The notes under the pieces were generated by a model. The model was not told the origin of the DNA. It saw nothing but the letters and a program-made list of their open reading frames with translations, and did not search any database. Positions 24,096 to 29,096 of a stretch of DNA of 29,096 nucleotides are shown piece by piece (the first letter of the stretch is position 1; each line of letters starts with the position of its first letter). This DNA is from an uncultured Candidatus Planktophila sp. GTDB lineage: Bacteria; Actinomycetota; Actinomycetes; Nanopelagicales; Nanopelagicaceae. The position numbers and the translations under genes are program-made. The DNA lies in the NCBI GenBank assembly GCA_937975715.1, contig CALJUA010000163.1:1-29096 (forward strand), in the 5' to 3' direction.

Positions 24096-24101
24096 AGAAT
24101 A
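24096..24101 (-). promoter_or_regulatory. -10 box of the RibD-like gene (leaderless)
   Basis: TATTCT on the minus strand, six bases before the ATG at 24089, with no Shine-Dalgarno. Confidence 0.45.
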
Positions 24102-24156
24102 AACCTGCCTTGAGCGAGATTCACACCATATTTTCAGCGTGAGCCACCGATTTGAG

Positions 24157-24186
24157 TTGAGATTGGCGGAATTACTTGGTTAGCCT
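24157..24186 (+). promoter_or_regulatory. Promoter of the NlpC/P60-pimB' unit (leaderless)
   Basis: TTGAGA (24157-24162, five of six bases match the -35 consensus), an 18-base spacer and TAGCCT (24181-24186), followed by six bases and the ATG. This is the best-formed promoter of the leaderless set. Confidence 0.55.
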
Positions 24187-24192
24187 TCCCTA

Positions 24193-25209
24193 ATGAGAAT
24201 CCGCCAGCTGGCTCTACGCGCCTGCGCAGTGGCAACAGCCGCCGTACTTTCTTGGTTGATTCCTCCTTCCGCGCAAGCCGCTCCGACTCTGGCTCAGATT
24301 CAGGCCCAGGTCAACGACCTTCAAGATCAAGCGACAGCTGCGGCTGAGGGTGCTCAAGAGGCTAAGGTGAAGTTGGCAACCTTGCAGCGCAGCCTCAATG
24401 GCATCCAGGCACAAGCTGCTATCCAGGGCAAGAATGTCGACTCCATCTCTCGCAATCTTGGTGTGATCGCCGTCAACCAATATAAATCTGGATCTCTGAG
24501 TCAGAGCCTAGAACTCCTCTTCTCCAGCGACCCAACTCTCTATCTCAGCTCTGCTGGTTCTCTCGAATCGATTACTCGTCAGAAATCTATTCAGCTCAAG
24601 AAGTATCAATCAGCGACCCAGAAGCTGAATGCAACATCAATGACGGTTGCAGACCGCCTGGCGCAGGTAAAAGTTTTGCAGAAGAAGCTGGCTCAGCAGA
24701 GCGCAGTTGTGCAAGAGAAGTTGAAGAAGGCTGAAGCCATCCTTGCAAAGCTGAAGAAGGAAGATCGCGAGCGTCTGGCAAAACTTGCCCAACAGCAGGA
24801 AGATGCCGACCAGGCAAGCTCACTTGCACAGGCTAAATCACTTGGTGGAATTTCCGGTCGCGCAGGACTTGCCATCAAATTTGCCTTTAAGCAGATTGGT
24901 GATCGATACGTCTTTGGTGCAGATGGAATGACTTACTGGGATTGCTCTGGCCTCACAATGCGCGCTTATCAAAGCGCAGGAGTAAATCTTCCACATTCAT
25001 CTGCTGCGCAATCTCGCATGGGAAAGTCGATTGCATTTAATCAGAAGAAGCCAGGAGACCTACTCTTCTTTGGTCGACCGGTATCTCATGTCGGAATCTA
25101 TATCGGTGGCGGAAAGATGGTGCATGCACCTCGATCTGGCTCCCGCGTAAAGATTGCGGATGCATCGTCGCTTGGATCCAAGAGATTGGTAGCGGTTCGT
25201 CGCTTCTAA
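24193..25209 (+). CDS. Secreted NlpC/P60 peptidoglycan endopeptidase with coiled coil
   Basis: The 338-residue protein has a signal peptide of about residues 1-29: charged start, hydrophobic core, AQA cleavage site before AP. A long Gln/Ala/Lys-rich coiled coil spans ~33-215. A C-terminal NlpC/P60 domain has the catalytic Cys251 (DCSGLTM), His299 (SHVGIYIGGG) and His311 (VHAP). This is the layout of actinobacterial cell-wall hydrolases of the Rip/Rv2190c type, which cut within DAP-containing stem peptides. The coiled coil probably keeps the enzyme inactive until a partner (FtsEX-like) binds; that is inference. The stop overlaps the pimB' ATG by one base. This pairing is conserved in mycobacteria and corynebacteria. 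Confidence 0.93.
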   Translation: MRIRQLALRACAVATAAVLSWLIPPSAQAAPTLAQIQAQVNDLQDQATAAAEGAQEAKVKLATLQRSLNGIQAQAAIQGKNVDSISRNLGVIAVNQYKSGSLSQSLELLFSSDPTLYLSSAGSLESITRQKSIQLKKYQSATQKLNATSMTVADRLAQVKVLQKKLAQQSAVVQEKLKKAEAILAKLKKEDRERLAKLAQQQEDADQASSLAQAKSLGGISGRAGLAIKFAFKQIGDRYVFGADGMTYWDCSGLTMRAYQSAGVNLPHSSAAQSRMGKSIAFNQKKPGDLLFFGRPVSHVGIYIGGGKMVHAPRSGSRVKIADASSLGSKRLVAVRRF

Positions 25210-26351
25210 TGCCAGATCAGGAAAAAATTCTCTGCATTACCAATGACTTCGGCCCTCGTGCTGGTGGAATCGAAACTTTTGTTATTGGATTAATCGAGCG
25301 ATTGCCTCATGGCTCAGTCATCGTCTATACATCTTCGCAAGGTGATACAGCCGCCTACGATGGGCAATGGTTGAGCAACTTCGGAGTTGAGGTCATTCGC
25401 GATAGATCAAAGGTTCTTCTTCCTACTCCTCGAGTAGGCCGCTCAGTTCGTGCACTTGTGCGTGAGCGCGGAATTTCAAAGGTTTTCTTTGGAGCTGCAG
25501 CACCTCTAGGTTTACTTGCAAAAGGTCTTCGTCGTGCAGGTGTGAGAAGAATTGTTGCACTAACTCATGGACATGAAGTCTGGTGGGCAAAGGTCTTTCC
25601 ATTCACTCTCGCCATCCGCCGTATTGGAAAGTATGTCGATACGCTGACCTATCTTGGAAGCTTTACCCGTAATGCAATTGCACGTTCTCTCTCAACGAGG
25701 GCACGAGAATCAATGGTTCGTATTGCGCCAGGAATTGATACCTCGCACTTTGCGCCAAGTGATTCAGCGGAACAACTCAAAAAAGATCTGGATCTCGCAG
25801 GCAAACGAGTGATTGTCAGCGTTGGCCGATTAGTACACCGTAAAGGTCAAGACACTTTGGTTGAGGCTCTACCCGAGATCGTCTCTGCCTTTCCTGATGC
25901 ACATCTTCTCTTTGTAGGTGTCGGACCGCATCTTGAGCACATTCATAAGCGAGCGATTCAGCTCAACGTCCTGCAACACATCTCCTTTGTAGGACGTGTG
26001 CAGTACAGCGAACTTCCGCGCTTTATCTCTGTCGGTGAAATCTTTGCAATGCCAAGTCGTTCGCGATTAGCCGGTCTTGAAGTCGAAGGGTTAGGAATCG
26101 TCTACCTTGAAGCAAGTGCATGTGAGCTTCCTGTCATCGGGGGATTATCAGGTGGTGCACCGGATGCCGTGCTTGAGGGCGAGACTGGATTCGCTGTGGA
26201 TGGACTTAACCCATCTGCAGTTGCTGCAGGCGTCATTCGTCTTTTAGAAGATCCAGAGTTAGCGAAAGCTATGGGCAAGCGTGGACGTCAATGGATCATT
26301 GATGAGTGGGAGTGGCGCCACTGGTCAGAACGCTTCAACGCCCTCTTCTAA
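25209..26351 (+). CDS. pimB: GT4 glycosyltransferase, PimB'-like (phosphatidylinositol mannoside mannosyltransferase)
   Basis: The 380-residue GT-B enzyme has the N-terminal FGPRAGGIETFVIGLIERL glycine-rich acceptor loop and the start of the GDP-sugar domain at VSVGRLVHRKGQDTLVEAL. The donor site LEVEGLGIVYLEASACELPVIGGLSGGAPDAV carries the EX7E-type acids. The SRSRLAGLEVEGLG segment is characteristic of PimB', which adds the second mannose to phosphatidylinositol mannosides at the inner membrane face. Length matches corynebacterial PimB' (about 380). Position after an NlpC/P60 gene and near fadD15 and an SRPBCC gene repeats mycobacterial order. The 3' end overlaps the LuxR gene by four bases (CTAA). 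Confidence 0.88.
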   Translation: MPDQEKILCITNDFGPRAGGIETFVIGLIERLPHGSVIVYTSSQGDTAAYDGQWLSNFGVEVIRDRSKVLLPTPRVGRSVRALVRERGISKVFFGAAAPLGLLAKGLRRAGVRRIVALTHGHEVWWAKVFPFTLAIRRIGKYVDTLTYLGSFTRNAIARSLSTRARESMVRIAPGIDTSHFAPSDSAEQLKKDLDLAGKRVIVSVGRLVHRKGQDTLVEALPEIVSAFPDAHLLFVGVGPHLEHIHKRAIQLNVLQHISFVGRVQYSELPRFISVGEIFAMPSRSRLAGLEVEGLGIVYLEASACELPVIGGLSGGAPDAVLEGETGFAVDGLNPSAVAAGVIRLLEDPELAKAMGKRGRQWIIDEWEWRHWSERFNALF

Positions 26352-26956
26352 TTATTCTGAAGCGCTGCAATTGCTTCGACCCGATTGCGCACATCCAGTT
26401 TTCTGTAAATCGATGTGAGATGACTTTTTACCGTTGCCTCTGAGTTGTGTCTCTTCATCGCGATTTCACGTGTTGTTGCTCCGGTAGCAATATCCATCAG
26501 AATCTCTCGTTCTCGTATGGAGAGGAGATGGATTCTAGATTCGATCAAGCTCTTGCCCCTGCTGCTAGGGGAGAGTTTCTGCAGGAGGGCTTCAACTTCA
26601 TCAGACATGTAAGCGCCTGGCATATCTCGATGGAATATTTCATCAAAGCCTAACTGTCTCGCCGCCTCACTGGTGGCCCATCGGTTCTCGTTTGAAATCA
26701 GTATCGCAATCGTTCGAGGAGAAGCACGCTTAATTGTGGGAGCAAGTATTAAACCATCGCCATCTTCCAGAGCGCTCTCGACGAATATGCAATCAAATTT
26801 CTCGGTCCGAAGTGTCGCTAGAGCGCTACGAAGGGAAGTTAAATGACGCTGCAATTGCGCGCCATGGTGAAGGAGAAAGATCTCCAATTCAGCAGGGATG
26901 CAATCCTTGTGACCTACAACTAAGAAACGGGTGCGCTTATATCTATCTGTAGCCAC
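26348..26956 (-). CDS. LuxR/NarL-type regulator with degenerate receiver domain
   Basis: The 202-residue protein has a receiver-like N-terminal domain (residues ~10-125) and a C-terminal LuxR helix-turn-helix (~143-200) with LSIREREILMDIATGATTREIA and EATVKSHLTSIYRKLDV. In the receiver the phospho-acceptor position is Glu60 (FVESALEDGDG), the conserved Lys after strand 5 is His109 (FHRD), and no acidic pair follows strand 1. So it is unlikely to be phosphorylated by a kinase. No histidine kinase is nearby. GTG start with a strong GGGAGGAG seven bases upstream, which can be hidden in a hairpin. It lies 71 bases after fadD15 on the same strand and might regulate it or pimB'. Targets are unknown. 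Confidence 0.88.
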   Translation of the reverse strand: MATDRYKRTRFLVVGHKDCIPAELEIFLLHHGAQLQRHLTSLRSALATLRTEKFDCIFVESALEDGDGLILAPTIKRASPRTIAILISNENRWATSEAARQLGFDEIFHRDMPGAYMSDEVEALLQKLSPSSRGKSLIESRIHLLSIREREILMDIATGATTREIAMKRHNSEATVKSHLTSIYRKLDVRNRVEAIAALQNN

Positions 26957-26963
26957 CGAAGAA

Positions 26964-26986
26964 CTCCTCCCTTAAGAGTTTGGGAG
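26964..26986 (-). promoter_or_regulatory. Ribosome binding site hairpin of the LuxR-type gene
   Basis: On the mRNA, CUCCC (26986-26982) can pair with GGGAG (26971-26967) around a ten-base loop AAACUCUUAA. That GGGAG is the first part of the Shine-Dalgarno GGGAGGAG (26971-26964). The stem is only five pairs but GC-rich. It may modulate translation; GGAG remains partly exposed. A possible -10 TAAGGT lies upstream at 27003-27008. Confidence 0.35.
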
Positions 26987-27002
26987 ATACTCCTATAGCT
27001 AC

Positions 27003-27008
27003 ACCTTA
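27003..27008 (-). promoter_or_regulatory. Possible -10 box of the LuxR-type gene
   Basis: TAAGGT on the minus strand in the 71-base gap after fadD15. It would give a leader of about 40 bases that contains the hairpin at 26964-26986. No -35 match is evident. Confidence 0.25.
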
Positions 27009-27027
27009 ATTTTAAAGCGTGATACCC

Positions 27028-28818
27028 CTACTCTTTTGTGTAGAGAGCTGCGATGGTGTCTGCGTATTGAGCTGCAACAACGTGACGCTTGACTGATAGT
27101 TTCGCAGTGAGTTGACCCCCTGCAATTGTGAAATCATCAGGGAGGATTGCAAACTTTCGAATCGATTCCGCCTTGGAGACTGCTTTATTGGCTTCGTCGA
27201 CAGCAGTCTGAATCACTGCATTGAGATCAGGATCGTTGACGAGTGTGGCAACTGTTGCGCCAGTCTTATGGTTAGCTGCAATCCACCCCTTAATCATCTC
27301 TGGGTCGATAGTGATGAGGGCAGCAATAAATGGCTGGTTGTCACCAACAACCATGCATTGACTTACAAGAGGATGAGCGCGCAAACGATCTTCAAGGACG
27401 GCAGGAGCAACGTTCTTGCCACCGGCTGTAACAATGAGTTCTTTCTTGCGACCTGTAATGTACAAGAATCCTTGCTCATCAAGTCGACCAAGGTCACCTG
27501 ACTTAAACCAATGATCCTGGAAAACCTCTTGATTTGCAGCATCGTTCTGCCAGTAGCCACGCATCACGATAGGTCCACTAATAAGGACTTCACCATCTTC
27601 TGCAATCTTGATTGAAGTGCCTGGAATTGGCTTACCAACTGAACCAACGCGAAGGTCTGTGCTGAGATTGAGCGTTGCGCCCGCAGTTGTTTCAGTGAGT
27701 CCATAACCTTCAAGAATTGTGATGCCAGCACCGCGATAGAAGTGACCGAGTCGTGCACCTAGTGGAGCGCCTCCTGAAATCGCAGCTTCTACACGGCCAC
27801 CGAGAGTGTGGCGAATCTTTGAGTAGAGAAGGACGTCAAAGAGCTTATGCTTGAGCGAGAGCATCGGCTTAAACTTCTTTGCATCAATATTCTCTGAGTA
27901 TGCGATTGCAACTTCAGCGCCTTTTCGGAAAATCTTTCCCTTGCCCGCAGCTTCGGCCTTTGCCTCTGCTCCGTTGTATACCTTTTCAAAGATACGAGGA
28001 ACAGCAAGAACGAATGTTGGCTTAAATGATGCGAGGTCTGGGAGCAATCGAGCCTGTACATCTGCGCAATGTGCGAGATGAAGTCCTGCTGAGATAGCAC
28101 CAATCTGAACCATACGGCCGAAGACGTGAGCTACAGGTAAGAAGAGAAGTGTTGAGCCACCAGGCTTTAAGAATAAATCTGCAGCGCCTTGTACAACATT
28201 TCCGCATTCTGCAAGGAAGTTGCCATGTGTGAGCTGAACGCCCTTTGGCTTACCAGTTGTTCCAGAAGTATAGATGAGAGTTGCAAGAGAGTCGGGGGAT
28301 AAGGTCTGGCGACGATGATCAATCTCTGCATCAGAGATATGTGCACCTGCATTGCGCAGAACTTCGAGCACATCATCGGTCATAGTCCAGATGTGGCGTG
28401 TATGTGGTGGAAGAACAGGAGCGACGAGCTCGCGCAAGATTGGAGTTTCTACAAAGAGTGCAACGGCACCTGAGTCTTTGAGAATCCAATCAACCTGCTC
28501 GGGCGATGAAGTCTCGTAGATAGGTACAACAACTGCGCCTGCAAACCATGATGCGAAATCAAGAATGGTCCACTCGTAACGAGTACGCGCCATGATTGCC
28601 ACGCGATCGCCTGCGTGAACACCGGCAGCGATCAAACCCTTAGCAGCGGCGCGAACATCACTTTCAACCTCACGAGCGGTGAGCTGTTGCCAACCATCGC
28701 CAAGCGGGCGAGACATTGTGATGCGCTCAGGCTCAAACCACGCACGCTCTGCAATGAGGTTGGTGAGGTTTCCTTCCGTTGCGGCAGGAACCAGTGGCGG
28801 GATAGTGATTTCATTCAT
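27028..28818 (-). CDS. fadD15: Long-chain fatty-acid-CoA ligase (FadD15-like)
   Basis: The 596-residue adenylate-forming enzyme activates long-chain fatty acids with ATP and CoA. Motifs appear in order: ATP-binding LIYTSGTTGKPKGVQLTH, the FLPVAHVFGRMVQ fatty-acid gate region, ISGGAPLGARLGHFYRG, GYGLTETTAG, the KSGDLGRLDEQGFLYITGRKKELI hinge, and a C-terminal catalytic Lys in LTAKLSVKRHVV. This matches the large (about 600 residue) FadD15/AMP-ligase branch of actinobacteria. ATG at 28818 has TAGCGT seven bases upstream and no Shine-Dalgarno; an inverted repeat covers that -10. Substrate for the fadAB pathway in the window is a natural use, but supply for lipid synthesis is equally possible. 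Confidence 0.94.
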   Translation of the reverse strand: MNEITIPPLVPAATEGNLTNLIAERAWFEPERITMSRPLGDGWQQLTAREVESDVRAAAKGLIAAGVHAGDRVAIMARTRYEWTILDFASWFAGAVVVPIYETSSPEQVDWILKDSGAVALFVETPILRELVAPVLPPHTRHIWTMTDDVLEVLRNAGAHISDAEIDHRRQTLSPDSLATLIYTSGTTGKPKGVQLTHGNFLAECGNVVQGAADLFLKPGGSTLLFLPVAHVFGRMVQIGAISAGLHLAHCADVQARLLPDLASFKPTFVLAVPRIFEKVYNGAEAKAEAAGKGKIFRKGAEVAIAYSENIDAKKFKPMLSLKHKLFDVLLYSKIRHTLGGRVEAAISGGAPLGARLGHFYRGAGITILEGYGLTETTAGATLNLSTDLRVGSVGKPIPGTSIKIAEDGEVLISGPIVMRGYWQNDAANQEVFQDHWFKSGDLGRLDEQGFLYITGRKKELIVTAGGKNVAPAVLEDRLRAHPLVSQCMVVGDNQPFIAALITIDPEMIKGWIAANHKTGATVATLVNDPDLNAVIQTAVDEANKAVSKAESIRKFAILPDDFTIAGGQLTAKLSVKRHVVAAQYADTIAALYTKE

Positions 28819-28819
28819 G

Positions 28820-28835
28820 GCGCTAACGCTAGCGC
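28820..28835. promoter_or_regulatory. Inverted repeat over the fadD15 -10 box
   Basis: GCGCTA (28820-28825), ACGC, TAGCGC (28830-28835) form a 6-4-6 inverted repeat. It covers the minus-strand -10 TAGCGT (28826-28831), which lies seven bases before the fadD15 ATG. This is a plausible operator position for a repressor; no regulator family can be named from the half-site. Confidence 0.35.
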
Positions 28836-28862
28836 TGAGAGGTATAAAAAGGAAAGGGTTGC

Positions 28863-28868
28863 TAACCT
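28863..28868 (+). promoter_or_regulatory. -10 box of the SRPBCC gene (leaderless)
   Basis: TAACCT, then seven bases, then ATG at 28876, with no Shine-Dalgarno. Confidence 0.45.
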
Positions 28869-28875
28869 TCGTGTC

Positions 28876-29096
28876 ATGTCAGAATCAAGCACAGCCTCAG
28901 TCATCGTAGAAGCACCTCTAGCCGAGGTAGCTGCCAAGCTCACCGCAATCGCTGATTACCCACAATGGCTCACCTCGATTAAGAAGGTTGAAGTCGTAGC
29001 GAGCGATGACCAGGGACGTGCCACTTCAGCCAATGTATCTATTGATGCCGGCGTTATGAAGGATCGCGCAACACTTTCTTACGATTGGAGCAAGGC
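28876..29096 (+). CDS. SRPBCC/polyketide cyclase-like protein, N-terminal part (cut by window end)
   Basis: 73 codons are visible, beginning MSESSTASVIVEAPLAEV. The pattern of a beta strand, VEAPLAEVAAKLTAIADYPQW, then KVEVVASDDQGRA is the start of the START/SRPBCC helix-grip fold that binds hydrophobic ligands. In mycobacteria an SRPBCC protein (Rv2185c, from memory) also lies near fadD15 and pimB', which supports the call. The gene is divergent from fadD15 across 57 bases. Function is unknown; the family includes lipid carriers and cyclases. The 3' end lies outside the window. Confidence 0.75.
   Translation, partial: MSESSTASVIVEAPLAEVAAKLTAIADYPQWLTSIKKVEVVASDDQGRATSANVSIDAGVMKDRATLSYDWSK

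Noticed and set aside
1..29096. Mobile elements, phage genes, CRISPR arrays, toxin-antitoxin or other defence systems
   Set aside because: No transposase, integrase, cas or known defence genes and no direct-repeat array were seen. All full-length genes fall in conserved actinobacterial families.

Overview
This is an ordinary but very tightly packed stretch of bacterial chromosome. Gene families and gene order point to an actinobacterium: S16 with a long acidic tail, DUF4193, DUF3093, DUF3159, DUF3000, the CeoB/CeoC TrkA pair, a PimB'-type mannosyltransferase next to an NlpC/P60 protein, and a FadD15-type acyl-CoA synthetase. GC content looks moderate by eye, many intergenic gaps are a few bases or negative, and several usual neighbours are missing. 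Together these suggest a streamlined freshwater actinobacterium, most likely of the Nanopelagicales (acI, 'Ca. Planktophila'-like) type. That placement is an inference. I see no mobile element, CRISPR array, tRNA or rRNA, and nothing that looks like a new defence or biosynthetic system.

Layout. Positions 1-939 hold the 3' part of ffh (SRP GTPase). After a 235-bp structured gap comes a long plus-strand run: rpsP, a KH-domain protein, rimM, trmD, miaB, miaA, dapF and hflX (1175-7776). These serve the ribosome, tRNA modification, diaminopimelate supply and ribosome rescue, with genes touching or overlapping. From 7918 to 11662 lies a conserved actinobacterial group: DUF4193, DUF3093 (minus), a thioesterase, dut, DUF3159, then ceoC and ceoB (minus). 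A divergent m5U-type RNA methyltransferase, acnA and dxs follow (11688-17534). The minus-strand genes fadB, fadA, a ribonuclease D and DUF3000 occupy 17473-22696. A DMT transporter (plus) and a short RibD-like reductase (minus) come next. The last part has an NlpC/P60 peptidase and pimB' (plus), a degenerate LuxR-type regulator and fadD15 (minus), and the start of an SRPBCC protein (plus, cut by the window edge).

Functionally the window joins translation and tRNA maturation, cell-wall precursor and envelope glycolipid synthesis (dapF, NlpC/P60, pimB'), isoprenoid supply (dxs), the TCA cycle (acnA) and fatty-acid activation and beta-oxidation (fadD15, fadB, fadA).

The most informative signals lie between the genes. 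At least ten genes that head a transcription unit have TANNNT 6-7 bases before the start codon and no Shine-Dalgarno, as expected for leaderless mRNAs. All five convergent gene pairs overlap at their 3' ends, three of them by exactly four bases that hold both stop codons. A GGAAT-N18-GTT promoter (SigR/SigH type) precedes DUF4193. A perfect 20-bp palindrome covers the stop codon upstream of acnA. The LuxR-type regulator has lost its phospho-acceptor aspartate.
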